From NCBI GenBank assembly GCA_046295655.1, contig JBKBMT010000004.1, positions 33,313-97,312 of the forward strand: a stretch of 64,000 nucleotides of DNA. Direction: 5' to 3'. The DNA is from JBKBMT01 sp046295655. GTDB taxonomy: Bacteria > Pseudomonadota > Alphaproteobacteria > Rhodobacterales > Rhodobacteraceae. Each line of letters opens with the position of its first letter. The first letter of the stretch is position 1. Shown here piece after piece: positions 44,601 to 53,955 of this stretch. The notes below the pieces were generated by a model. That model did no database searches. It was not told where the DNA came from and worked only from the letters and a program-made list of their open reading frames with translations. The position numbers and the translations under genes were made by a program.

Positions 44601-45347
44601 ATGCCGCAGGACAGGCAGTTCGTCGAGGCGCTGGCGCGGGGGCTTGCAGTGCTGGAGGCATTGTCGCGGGCGCAGCGGCCGCTTGGCAACGGGGCCATCG
44701 CGCGCGAGACGGGCCTTGCGCCCTCGACCGTCTCGCGGCTGACCCATACTCTGGTCACGCTCGGCTATCTCAGGCCGGGGGGCGACGGACGGGTCTATGC
44801 GCTGACGGCCAAGAACCTGGCTCTGGGCTATCCGGTGCTGGCCGGGTTGACGCTGGCCGACCGCGCCCGGCCGGTGCTGCGCGACCTCGCCGAGGCGACC
44901 GGCGAGACCGCGGCGCTTGCAATGCGCGACGGTCTGCACGTGACCTTCGTCGAGGTCGTCACAGGCAGTTCGCTGGTCTCGGTGCGGCTGGTCGTCGGTG
45001 GGCGGCTGCCGATCGCTGTTGCCGCCGCGGGCGTCGCGGTCCTGTCCGCCTTGCCCGACGGCGACCGGCGCGCGCTGACCGCGCGCGTGCGCGGCGCGAT
45101 CTCGCGCCGTGGCGCGGACCCCGCCGCCTTCGATCGGGCCCTATCCGAAGCGAGCGGTTCGGGCCTCGCCGTGATGCGCAATGCCTGGCGCCCCGGGATC
45201 GGCGGCGTCGCGGTCCCGGTCAGGATCGGCGAGGACATCCTGGCGTTGACCATTCCCGTCGCCACCGGGTCGGTGACCGAGGCGGCGATGCGCGGGCCGC
45301 TTGCCAGCCGGTTGCGTGAGGCGGCGGCGCGGCTGTCTGCAGGCTGA
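44601..45347 (+). CDS. IclR-family transcriptional regulator
   Basis: A 248-residue regulator with an N-terminal winged HTH (FVEALARGLAVLEALS, NGAIARETGLAPSTVSRLTH) and the C-terminal effector domain typical of IclR (ETAALAMRDGLHVTFVEVV; AVPVRIGEDILALTI). IclR proteins sense small organic acids and often regulate divergent catabolic genes, here the acyl-CoA ligase and crotonases. It converges on the 3-hydroxyacyl-CoA dehydrogenase gene, 6 bp away. Confidence 0.92.
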   Translation: MPQDRQFVEALARGLAVLEALSRAQRPLGNGAIARETGLAPSTVSRLTHTLVTLGYLRPGGDGRVYALTAKNLALGYPVLAGLTLADRARPVLRDLAEATGETAALAMRDGLHVTFVEVVTGSSLVSVRLVVGGRLPIAVAAAGVAVLSALPDGDRRALTARVRGAISRRGADPAAFDRALSEASGSGLAVMRNAWRPGIGGVAVPVRIGEDILALTIPVATGSVTEAAMRGPLASRLREAAARLSAG

Positions 45348-45353
45348 CCGGCG

Positions 45354-46850
45354 TCAGAGCTCCAGCGCCGACATGCCAAGCTGCGCGCGGCGGCGCAGCC
45401 AGCCGCTTGGCCGGTAACGGTCGTCGCCGGTCAGCGCCTGGATGCGGGTGAGGATCCGCAGGACGGTCGCCGGACCCATGGCATCGGCCAGTTCCAGCGG
45501 CCCGCGCGGATAGTTCAGACCAAGGCGCATCGCGGTGTCGATATCGCCGGGCTTCGCAAGCTGCGTCTGGGCCATCTCGCAGCCGAGGTTGGCCACCATC
45601 GCAGCGATCCGCTGGCCGATGAAGCCAGGAGAATCCGCAATGACCGTGACCGCACGCTGCGGCGCGAGCGCCGCGACCACTGCCGCGCGCACCGCCGGGT
45701 CTGCTGCTGGCGCGGTCATGATCGTGACCCTCCGGCTCGTGTCGCCGGTCAGATCCAGTGCCACAAGCCGCCGATGATCGGTGCCGGTACGTGCGGCGAG
45801 GGCAGAACAATCCTCGCCCTCCGGCGCGGCAAGCAGGGGAACCCTGCCGTCGTCGTGGTGCAGGACGGTTATGCCACAGCCGGCAAGGAAAGCCGCCAGC
45901 GGCTCGTCCGGCTCTGCCAGGCTGACCGCGACGGCGGGCGGCGCCGTGGGTTCGGCGTCGGCCGAGGCCACCGCGGCCCCTTCGCCGTAGTCATAGAACC
46001 CCCGGCCCGCCTTTCGGCCCAGCCGGCCGACCTCCAACAAATAGCGGTGCAACGGCGTCGAGCGCAGGCGCGGATCCGCGAAGTGGGTTTCGTGCACGAA
46101 CCGCGTCACCGGAAAGTTCACGTCGATCCCGGTCAGGTCCATCAGTTCCAGCGGCCCCATGCGGAACCCCCAGCAGTCGCGCATCACCGCGTCGATCTGC
46201 GCCGGCGTGGCCACGGCCTCGTGCAGGATCGCCAGCGCTTCGGTGGTATAGGCGCGGCCGCCGAAATTCACCAGGAAACCGGGCGTGTCCCGCACCGCGA
46301 CAGGCACCTTCCCCAGGGCCCGCGACAGCGCGATCAGCCCGTCCAGGACGCCCAGCAGCGTATCGGGTCCGGGGATCACCTCGACAAGTTTCATCACCGG
46401 GACCGGGTTGAAGAAATGCAGCCCCGCGAACCGTTCCGGTCCGGGCATTCCGGCGGCCAGCGCCCCGATGGGCAGCGAAGATGTGTTCGAGGCCAGCACG
46501 GCATCCGGTGCGACGATGTCGGCCAGCGCGGCAAAGACCTTGCGCTTGATCTCGAGGTTCTCGACGATCGCCTCGACAGTCAGCCCGCATGGCGCAAGCC
46601 CCTCGAGCCCGGTCGCGACGGACAGGTTCGCGGCCATCGTCTCGCGGTCGGCCACGGTGGCCTTGCCTTCGGCCACCCGCCGGTCGATTCGCTTCAGGAT
46701 CGCTGACCGCGCCTCTGCCGCCGCACCCTCGCGCGCATCGTGCAGCACCACCCGTCGGCCGGCCGCTGCCGCGATCTGCGCAATCCCCGCGCCCATCGCG
46801 CCTGCGCCGACAACCCCGATTACCAGATCGTTGCGCGTCAGATCCTGCAT
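45354..46850 (-). CDS. 3-hydroxyacyl-CoA dehydrogenase (PaaH/PaaC-like, 498 aa)
   Basis: A NAD-dependent dehydrogenase with an N-terminal Rossmann domain (VIGVVGAGAMGAGIAQIAA), the catalytic segment FAGLHFFNPVPVMKLVEVI and two C-terminal HADH repeats; the second repeat ends TAMRLGLNYPRGPLELAD. The duplicated C-terminus and length match PaaH-type 3-hydroxyadipyl-CoA dehydrogenases rather than short PHB-type enzymes. It lies 10 bp after the TRAP large permease gene, so it belongs to the TRAP operon. Confidence 0.92.
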   Translation of the reverse strand: MQDLTRNDLVIGVVGAGAMGAGIAQIAAAAGRRVVLHDAREGAAAEARSAILKRIDRRVAEGKATVADRETMAANLSVATGLEGLAPCGLTVEAIVENLEIKRKVFAALADIVAPDAVLASNTSSLPIGALAAGMPGPERFAGLHFFNPVPVMKLVEVIPGPDTLLGVLDGLIALSRALGKVPVAVRDTPGFLVNFGGRAYTTEALAILHEAVATPAQIDAVMRDCWGFRMGPLELMDLTGIDVNFPVTRFVHETHFADPRLRSTPLHRYLLEVGRLGRKAGRGFYDYGEGAAVASADAEPTAPPAVAVSLAEPDEPLAAFLAGCGITVLHHDDGRVPLLAAPEGEDCSALAARTGTDHRRLVALDLTGDTSRRVTIMTAPAADPAVRAAVVAALAPQRAVTVIADSPGFIGQRIAAMVANLGCEMAQTQLAKPGDIDTAMRLGLNYPRGPLELADAMGPATVLRILTRIQALTGDDRYRPSGWLRRRAQLGMSALEL

Positions 46851-46860
46851 CTGCGTCCTT

Positions 46861-48162
46861 TCAGCGGTAAAGCGCCCCCGGCAGCCAGGTGGCAAGCGCC
46901 GGCCAGGCCAGCACAATCCCGATTGCCACGACGAAGGACAGGGCGAAAGGGGCCGCGCCGGCAAAGATCTGCGACAGCGGCGTATCGGGGGCTATGGACC
47001 GCACGACAAAGACGTTCATGCCGAGCGGCGGCGTGATCAGGCCAAGCTCGACCGCCATGACCACGAGGACGCCAAAAAGGATCGGGTCGATCCCCACCTG
47101 AATCACGATCGGGTAAAGCACCGGCAGGGTCAGAAGCAGCATGCCCAGCGCATCCATGACGAAGCCGAGCACCACATAGATCAGGAGAATGACCACCAGG
47201 ACCGCCATGGGAGAGGCATCCAGTCCCCCGACGAAGCCCCGCAGCGCGCCGGCGATCCCGGTTACGGCGAGAAAGGTTCCGTAAAGGGTCGAGCCGATGA
47301 TGATCAGAAAGATCATCCCGGAGGTGGTCGCGCTGTCGATCATTGCCTCGCGGAAATTCGGCCAGCCCATCCCGCCACGGACCAGCGCGATCGCGAAGGT
47401 GCCGATTGCACCGACCGCCGCCGCTTCCGTCGGGGTAAAGAAACCTCCGTAGAGGCCGCCGAGGACCAGAACCACCAGCCCGACAAGCGCCAGCACGCCG
47501 CCTGCGGACACCCGGGCGTCGAGGGCAGTCAGATCGGTTGCGGAGGGCGCGGCGCCGGGCGACAGCCGAACCCAGATCAGCACCGTCAGAACGAAGACGC
47601 CAGTCAGCATCAGGCCCGGAAACAACCCGGCAGCGAACATGTCGCGGATCGACTGTTCGGTCATCAGCGCATAGATCGCGAGCATGACCGACGGCGGGAT
47701 CAGGATGCCGATGGTCCCGCCCGCCGCAACGCTGCCGGATGCAAGACGGCGCGAATATCCGCGGCGGTGCATCTCGCCCAGCGTGACCTTGCCCATCGTC
47801 GCCGCGGTCGCGAGCGAGGAGCCCGAGAGCGCCGAGAAGCCCGCACAGCCCAGGATCGTCGCCACCGCGAGCCCGCCGCGCAGCCGGCCGATGGCGCGGC
47901 TGGCCAGCGCGAACAGGTCTCGGCTCAGGCCGGCGTGAACCGCAAGGTTGCCCATCAGGATGAACAGCGGGATCACCGACAGCCCGTAGCTGGTCGAGTT
48001 GATCGGCGCCCCGGCAAGCTGGAAGAAGGCGGCAAAGCTGCCCTGCACGGCCCAGATCCCCGCGCTCGCCGTCAGGATCAGCGCGACGGCGATCGGGATC
48101 CGCAGCAGCATGAGGACCAGCAGGCCGACCGAACACCAGATGCCGATGGCAAGCGGTGTCAT
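46861..48162 (-). CDS. TRAP transporter large permease (DctM type)
   Basis: A 433-residue membrane protein with about twelve hydrophobic segments of the TRAP-T large subunit. Conserved blocks include PLFILMGNLAVHAGLSRDLF, GSVAAGGTIGILIPPSVML and ELGLITPPLGMNVFV. With DctQ and DctP it imports an organic acid using a sodium or proton gradient. It overlaps dctQ by 4 bp and leads 10 bp later into a 3-hydroxyacyl-CoA dehydrogenase gene. Confidence 0.95.
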   Translation of the reverse strand: MTPLAIGIWCSVGLLVLMLLRIPIAVALILTASAGIWAVQGSFAAFFQLAGAPINSTSYGLSVIPLFILMGNLAVHAGLSRDLFALASRAIGRLRGGLAVATILGCAGFSALSGSSLATAATMGKVTLGEMHRRGYSRRLASGSVAAGGTIGILIPPSVMLAIYALMTEQSIRDMFAAGLFPGLMLTGVFVLTVLIWVRLSPGAAPSATDLTALDARVSAGGVLALVGLVVLVLGGLYGGFFTPTEAAAVGAIGTFAIALVRGGMGWPNFREAMIDSATTSGMIFLIIIGSTLYGTFLAVTGIAGALRGFVGGLDASPMAVLVVILLIYVVLGFVMDALGMLLLTLPVLYPIVIQVGIDPILFGVLVVMAVELGLITPPLGMNVFVVRSIAPDTPLSQIFAGAAPFALSFVVAIGIVLAWPALATWLPGALYR

Positions 48163-48668
48163 GCCGCGGAACCGGCGCGGCGCGCGACCAGGGCACGGCC
48201 GTCGCGCAGGATCAGGACGACCAGGACCGCCACCGACAGGGCCGATCCCCCGATCAGCGGCAGCCAGTGCCAGAAGGTCAGGATCTGCAGGTCGGTGGTC
48301 AGGGTGCCCCGGTTGAGGATGTCGAGCCCGCGGATCCACAGCCGCCAGGTCAGCAGGCCCATGGCGAGCAGCGAGGCGAGCTCGGCCAGGAGCACGAAGC
48401 CCAGCCGCAGCCGCTCCGGCATCAGGTCGGTGAAGGCCTCGACCGCGACATGCCGGCCGGCGTGGAACGCAAGCGGGAGCGACAGGCCGATCATCCAGCG
48501 CATCGCGAAGGTCACCATCTCCCACCCGCCGGGGATGCCGAGACCCATGCGCCTCAGGACGATATCGACGACCGTCAGCAGGCCCATCGCCAGAAGGATC
48601 GCGAGCCCGCCCAGAAAGGCGAGGCCGCGGACCGCGCTGCCGGTCGCGGCCTCGAGGCGTGTCAGCAC
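48159..48668 (-). CDS. TRAP transporter small permease (DctQ type)
   Basis: A 169-residue protein with four membrane segments of the DctQ family, beginning at GTG 48668. Typical features are TVVDIVLRRMGLGIPGGWEM and the C-terminal HWLPLIGGSALSVAVLVV. It forms the membrane complex with the large permease, overlapping its gene by 4 bp, and follows the binding-protein gene by 4 bp. Confidence 0.92.
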   Translation of the reverse strand: MLTRLEAATGSAVRGLAFLGGLAILLAMGLLTVVDIVLRRMGLGIPGGWEMVTFAMRWMIGLSLPLAFHAGRHVAVEAFTDLMPERLRLGFVLLAELASLLAMGLLTWRLWIRGLDILNRGTLTTDLQILTFWHWLPLIGGSALSVAVLVVLILRDGRALVARRAGSAA

Positions 48669-48672
48669 GAGC

Positions 48673-49683
48673 TTACCGCGTCGCCAGTTCCGCGACCCGG
48701 GCGCGGGCCCGTTCGAGGATCTCGCGCGCGGGAACGCCCTTGGCCTCGGTCTCGGCGAGGAAGGCCTCGATGCCCGGCTCCACCGCTGCGCGCCAGCGCG
48801 CTGCCTCGGCCTCGGACAGCTGCACGATCTCGTTGCCGAGACCCTTCACGAACTCCAGCCCGCGGGCGTCGGAATCGTCCCAGGACTGCCCCACGGCGAT
48901 CGCCTCGTCCATCCCTGCGTTGTTGCGGATCACCTGCTTCAGGTCATCCGGCAGACTGTCGAACCGGGACTTGTTCATGATCAGATAGAAGGTCAGGACG
49001 TAGGCGGGGAAGTCGATGTGATACTTGACCTGTTCCCCCAGCCGCAGCCCCTGCATGGCGTCGAGCGGAAAGGCCACGCCGTCCAGAACGCCCCTTTCCA
49101 GGCTTTCGTAGGCCTGCGGTGCGGGAACGCCCACCGGCTCGGCCCCGAGGCGTTCCAGCATCATGCGGACGGCGGGCGAGGGAAACCGGATCCGCTTGCC
49201 GGCCAGCGCCTCGAGGCTGTCGAGCCGCTCCTTGGCATTGATGATCCCGGCCCTGTGGGTATGCAGATACAGCACCTCGACGCCTTCGAATTCCTTGTCC
49301 ATGTAGCCGTCGGCGTGCAGCTCCATCAGGACCTGCGAGGCGGTGCGGGCGTCGGAAAAGACGAAGGGCAGTTCCAGCACGGACATGACCGGAAAACGCC
49401 CCGGCGTGGCACCGGGCATCGACCAGCCGATATCGGCCACGCCCGCCTGCACCCCGTCGAAGATCTCGTCCACCTGCAACAGCTGGCCCGCGGGGAAGAT
49501 CTCGATCTCGATCCGGCCGCCGGACTGTTCCTTGATCCGCTCGGCCCAGTTCGGCAGCACATTCGCCGCCATGTTGTGCATCGGCGGCAGATAATGGGCC
49601 AGCCGCAGTGTGACTTCGGCTGCGGCGGCGGGCAGCGCACCGAGCGCAAGCGCTGCGGCGAAGGCTGTGGCACGGATGTTCAT
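48673..49683 (-). CDS. TRAP transporter substrate-binding protein (DctP type)
   Basis: A 336-residue periplasmic binding protein with a signal peptide (MNIRATAFAAALALGALPAAA). DctP features are VTLRLAHYLPPMHNMAAN, the ligand-contacting Arg region GKRIRFPSPAVRMMLE and the late QAYESLERGVLDGVAFP. It captures a carboxylate ligand, which the sequence does not reveal. GGGAGGAAG precedes the ATG. It is the first gene of dctP-Q-M-HADH. Confidence 0.93.
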   Translation of the reverse strand: MNIRATAFAAALALGALPAAAAEVTLRLAHYLPPMHNMAANVLPNWAERIKEQSGGRIEIEIFPAGQLLQVDEIFDGVQAGVADIGWSMPGATPGRFPVMSVLELPFVFSDARTASQVLMELHADGYMDKEFEGVEVLYLHTHRAGIINAKERLDSLEALAGKRIRFPSPAVRMMLERLGAEPVGVPAPQAYESLERGVLDGVAFPLDAMQGLRLGEQVKYHIDFPAYVLTFYLIMNKSRFDSLPDDLKQVIRNNAGMDEAIAVGQSWDDSDARGLEFVKGLGNEIVQLSEAEAARWRAAVEPGIEAFLAETEAKGVPAREILERARARVAELATR

Positions 49684-49784
49684 GCGTTGCTTCCTCCCAA
49701 AGAGCGGCGGCGCGGGCGGGTTCGCAGACTTGTGCGGTTCGCCCGGCGCTCTGGCGCGAAGCTTGTCGATAGGGGATACGGGTG

Positions 49785-52700
49785 TCAATTCGATTGCCTG
49801 CGAGGTAATTCCGCCCTGCGGAACGATCGCCCGACTTCCGGCCGCGCGGGACAGACGCGGGCAATCTCCTGTTCCAGGTGCTCGCGCCGGAACGGTTTCG
49901 GCACGAAGCCGTCGAAGCCTTCGGCCAGATACTGGTCGATCTGGTGTTTCATGGCATTGGCGGTGACCGCGATCGCGGGCGGCGGCGCAGTTCCGGCGGC
50001 AAGGGCGCGGTCCCGGATCTCCCGAAGCGTCGATAGACCGTCGCGGCCCGGCATGGATATGTCGAGCAGGACGATGTCGAACTCCCCCGGGCGCCAGCGG
50101 GCGAGCGCCTCGCTGCCGTTCTCGACCAGGGTGCAGCGGATGCCGAGTGCCGACAGCATCGCCTGCAGGATGATCCGGTTGGTGGCGTTGTCGTCGGCGA
50201 CCAGGGCGCGCAGCCCGGCAAGCGCGCTGCCCGGAAGATCGGCCACCGGTGCCGCCGGCATCGCGGTGCGCGGCAGCGGCAGAACCACCGCGATCCGGGT
50301 GCCACGACCCTCGACGCTGCCGGCCTCGACCCTTCCACCCATGAGCTCGACCAGTCTTCGGACAATCGCAAGGCCCAGCCCCGAACCGCCATACCGGCGC
50401 GAAACGGCTCCATCGGCCTGTTCGAAATCGTCGAAGGCCCGGGCCAGCTGATCGGCGCGCATCCCGATGCCGGTATCGCTGACCGAAACCATCAGCTGGT
50501 CGTCTGCCGTGCAACCGACCGCAATCTCGATCGAGCCGGCTTCGGTGAACTTGATCGCGTTCCCGACCAGATTGTGCATGACCTGCAGGACGCGCCGCTC
50601 GTCGCCCATCCGTGCGACGGTGCTTTCGGCATCCGTGCAGACCGTCAGGCACAGACCCTTCTGCCGCGCCCGGGGGCCATACAGGGCCTCGATCTTGGCC
50701 GCGGCGTCCGAGGGGCGGAACGGTGCCTGATCGAGGTCAAGCTTTCCGGCCTCGACCTTCGCCAGATCGAGAATGTCGTTCAGAACATGCAGAAGAACCT
50801 CGCCCGAATCGCGGATCGTCTCGACCATCCGGCGCTGTTCGGGGTCGGCGATCGCCGTGTGCAACAGTTCTGCCATGCCCAGGACGCCGTTCAGGGGCGT
50901 TCGGATCTCGTGGCTCATGTTGGCAAGGAACTGCGATTTCGCGCGACTGGCGGCCTCGGCGCGTTCCTTGGCAAGGTAGAGTTGCGTCACATCGGTCGCC
51001 ACACCCCGGTAACCGGCGAACCGACCGTCGGGATGGTGGAACGGCGCGCCGCTTATGCGCACCCACTTGTCCTCGCGCCGGCCCATCGTGGCCGGCAGCA
51101 GATACACGAAATCGGTGAAGCGCTCCCGCGCCGCAAGACGACCGGCGAGGGACGACCAGTCGGCGCTTTCGCGCACGCCGGGCAGGTGCAGCAGACATTC
51201 CTCGCGGGTCCGGCCGATCACCTCGGACGGGTCGCCGCCGGTCTGCAGCCGATAGCTGTCCGACAGGAAGGTGAAGCGGAGATGTTCGTCCTGTTCCCAG
51301 AACCAGTCGGTGCTGACCGCGGCGATGTCGAGAAACCGCCGTTCCGCCGCATCCCGGTCGGCCAGGGCCCGTTCCAGGCGCTGATAGGCGGTCCGCAGGG
51401 CAGCCTCGCGTTCCTTCCGGTCGGAGATGTCGATGTGAATCCCGGCGAGCCGCCTTGGCGAGCCGTCCGGCCCGCGCTGCACCACGCGGCCCTGCGACAG
51501 GACCCAGATCCAGCGACCGGTCCGGTGGCGCAGCCGGATCTCGTTGCTGAACACTTCGGCACCGCTTCTGATCTGCTCGTCGTGCTGGCGTGTCAGCATG
51601 GCGTGATCGGCAGGATGCAGAAGATCCCGCCAGCGGGCCGCGTCGATGCGCCCGATCTCGGCACGGGTGTAGCCCAGCATCTCGGCCCAGCGGTCGTTGA
51701 CCGTGTTGATGCCACTGGCGACGTCAAGCTCCCACGTTCCGGCCGACGCCCCGTGCAGGATGTCCTCCAGCCGCTGTTCGGTCTCCTTCAGTGCGGTGAT
51801 GTCCAGGTGGACGCCCGCCATCACCAGCGGGCCGCCGTCCTCGCGCCAGCGTGCGACACGGCCGCGCGACAGGACCGAAACCCAGCGGCCGTCCCGGTGG
51901 CGCATCCGCAGCTCGTATTCGAACTGTTCCTTGCGGCGCGCGAACACGTCGTCGAGTTCTGCCTGAACCTTCGGCATGTCCTCGGGCATCACCAGCCGCG
52001 CCCAGGTCTTGATCGTCACCGGCTCCAGCTCGTCGCGTGCATACCCCAGCATTTCGGCCCAGCGGTCGTTCACGACGTTTGCCCCGGTGGCGATGTTCCA
52101 TTCCCAGGTGCCCGCCTGGGCGCCGTGGATGATCTGCTCCAGCCGCTGTTCGGTCTGCTTCAGCACCGTCACGTCGCTGCGCAGCCCGACCCTGCCGCCT
52201 TCCGGCGTCGCCTTCTCGAACACGCGGATCCAGCGGCCGTCACCGGTGGCGAAGTCGAGCGTGTGACGCTCCGACCGGTGCCGCGTCAGCATTTCGGCAA
52301 GCCACTCCTCCTCGCGTCCCCGCGCCGAGGCATAGATGCCGCGGGCAAGCCCTTCGCGCAGGATCTCCTCGAAACGCGCGCCGGGACGGATCGCATCCGC
52401 GATCTCGGGATAGAGTTCGCGGTAGCGGTTGTTGAACAGGGCCAGCCGATCATCGGCGTCGTAGTAGGCAAAGGCGTCCGGCAGCGCCTCGATCGCATTG
52501 AAAAGTTGTGCCCGCGCGGCCTCCGACTGCGCGGCAAGATCCGACAGAGCGGCCTCCTGCCGCTTGCGGCCGGTGATGTCGGTCTCGACCGAGACATAGC
52601 CGATTACCTTTCCCGCAGCGTCACGCATCGGATGGATGTTCAGATCCACCCAGTAGCGTTCCCCGTGCCGGGTCGCGTTCAGGATCTCGGCCCTGATCGG

Positions 52701-53870
52701 TTCCCCGCGCGCCATGGCCGCGGAGAGCCGCGCCACCGTTGCCGGGTCGGTGTCCGGGCATCGGGTCAGGTCGGCCGGGTTCCGGCCGCGCGCTTCTTCC
52801 AGCGTCCAGCCGGTCCGCGCTTCGAAGGCCGGGTTGACCCAGGTCGTGCGATGCTCGGCATCGACCATGACCACAAAATTCGTCATGTGGCGCACCACCT
52901 CGCCCAGCCGGTCGAGTTCCAGCCGCCGTTCCTGTTCCTCGGTGATGTCCCGCACCACAAAGACATAGCCGGGCCGCCGGTCGGTTCCGCAGGCTGCCCG
53001 CCGGGCGGCCGTCAGTTCGAACCAGCGCGGCCCCGCGGCCGTTTCAAGCCCGTAGCGGTGGCCCCCCGACCGGCCCGCGCGGTCGACCCCGGTCATGGCG
53101 GGCCCGGGCACCCCCCCCGCCGCCGGCGGGATGACAACCACCAGCCCACGGCCGATGATCCGGGCCGGCGGCGCGGCCAGAAGGTCGGGGCGGGCGGTAT
53201 GGAGGCCGGCATACCGACCGTCTGCGTCGATCTCGATCACCAGATCGGGCACGGCATCAAGCGTCGCCCGAAGCCGCGCCTTGGCCGATTCCAGCGCCCT
53301 CGTCTTGTCGCGGTGTGCCAGAACCGTGCCGACCGCGCCGGCAACGGCGACCAGCAGGGAATGTTCGGCGGCGGAGAAATGGCGCGACGCGCGGACCGCG
53401 TCGAATCCGACGAATCCGTCAAGTGTCCCGTCGCGCAGGAACGGGACCACGAGGATGGACCGGATCGCCTGCATCTGAAGGATGGGCTTCTCCGGGGCGG
53501 ACTCGGGCAGCGCCTCGACATCCGGCACGAGCACGGGACGGCCCGCGGCGAGCGCACTTACCCAGTGATCGACAATCGACAGCGGAATGCCCTGCAGCTC
53601 TTGCTTCATCGGGGCTATGCCGGGCCCTGCCCATTCATGGGTGTTGTCCACGAGGTCGGGCGTGCGGAGCCGAAACACATAGGCACGGTCCACCCCTGCG
53701 TGCGGACCGATCCGGCCGAGCGCGGTTTCGATCGCCACATCCGCAAGATCCAGCGGCGCATTGAGCAACTGGCCGAGGATCTCGACGGCGACCGCGTGGA
53801 ACGCCGTTTCGCCCGGGTTCTCCCGGGGTTCCGTCTTGGCTCCGAGGCCGCTGCCTTTGCCTTGCGGCAT
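49785..53870 (-). CDS. Hybrid sensor histidine kinase with GAF and six PAS domains
   Basis: A 1361-residue soluble-looking sensor. In order: GAF (about 20-190), six PAS units (about 191-970; the fourth and fifth are near-duplicates), HisKA with phospho-accepting His 987 in NMSHEIRTPLNG, HATPase_c (about 1090-1195) with GGSGLGLAIVRRL, and a receiver domain with Asp 1270 in DIVLLDISMPGRDG. No Hpt domain or membrane segment is seen. ATG 53870 has GGCAGGA before it; ATG 53912 is less likely. It lies 102 bp upstream of the TRAP operon, which it might control, but no partner regulator is adjacent. Confidence 0.93.
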   Translation of the reverse strand: MPQGKGSGLGAKTEPRENPGETAFHAVAVEILGQLLNAPLDLADVAIETALGRIGPHAGVDRAYVFRLRTPDLVDNTHEWAGPGIAPMKQELQGIPLSIVDHWVSALAAGRPVLVPDVEALPESAPEKPILQMQAIRSILVVPFLRDGTLDGFVGFDAVRASRHFSAAEHSLLVAVAGAVGTVLAHRDKTRALESAKARLRATLDAVPDLVIEIDADGRYAGLHTARPDLLAAPPARIIGRGLVVVIPPAAGGVPGPAMTGVDRAGRSGGHRYGLETAAGPRWFELTAARRAACGTDRRPGYVFVVRDITEEQERRLELDRLGEVVRHMTNFVVMVDAEHRTTWVNPAFEARTGWTLEEARGRNPADLTRCPDTDPATVARLSAAMARGEPIRAEILNATRHGERYWVDLNIHPMRDAAGKVIGYVSVETDITGRKRQEAALSDLAAQSEAARAQLFNAIEALPDAFAYYDADDRLALFNNRYRELYPEIADAIRPGARFEEILREGLARGIYASARGREEEWLAEMLTRHRSERHTLDFATGDGRWIRVFEKATPEGGRVGLRSDVTVLKQTEQRLEQIIHGAQAGTWEWNIATGANVVNDRWAEMLGYARDELEPVTIKTWARLVMPEDMPKVQAELDDVFARRKEQFEYELRMRHRDGRWVSVLSRGRVARWREDGGPLVMAGVHLDITALKETEQRLEDILHGASAGTWELDVASGINTVNDRWAEMLGYTRAEIGRIDAARWRDLLHPADHAMLTRQHDEQIRSGAEVFSNEIRLRHRTGRWIWVLSQGRVVQRGPDGSPRRLAGIHIDISDRKEREAALRTAYQRLERALADRDAAERRFLDIAAVSTDWFWEQDEHLRFTFLSDSYRLQTGGDPSEVIGRTREECLLHLPGVRESADWSSLAGRLAARERFTDFVYLLPATMGRREDKWVRISGAPFHHPDGRFAGYRGVATDVTQLYLAKERAEAASRAKSQFLANMSHEIRTPLNGVLGMAELLHTAIADPEQRRMVETIRDSGEVLLHVLNDILDLAKVEAGKLDLDQAPFRPSDAAAKIEALYGPRARQKGLCLTVCTDAESTVARMGDERRVLQVMHNLVGNAIKFTEAGSIEIAVGCTADDQLMVSVSDTGIGMRADQLARAFDDFEQADGAVSRRYGGSGLGLAIVRRLVELMGGRVEAGSVEGRGTRIAVVLPLPRTAMPAAPVADLPGSALAGLRALVADDNATNRIILQAMLSALGIRCTLVENGSEALARWRPGEFDIVLLDISMPGRDGLSTLREIRDRALAAGTAPPPAIAVTANAMKHQIDQYLAEGFDGFVPKPFRREHLEQEIARVCPARPEVGRSFRRAELPRRQSN

Positions 53871-53955
53871 GTCCTGCCCGCTTCCCGGTCTGACCCCTGC
53901 AATGCGTCGCATAGTAGCGTCAACCGCCGATTAACGTCAGCACGGGCGACGCGGG

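Noticed and set aside
46285..50451. 1388-codon plus-strand open frame
   Set aside because: Low-complexity Arg/Gln/His-rich translation antisense to the TRAP operon and dehydrogenase, which have clear family motifs on the minus strand.
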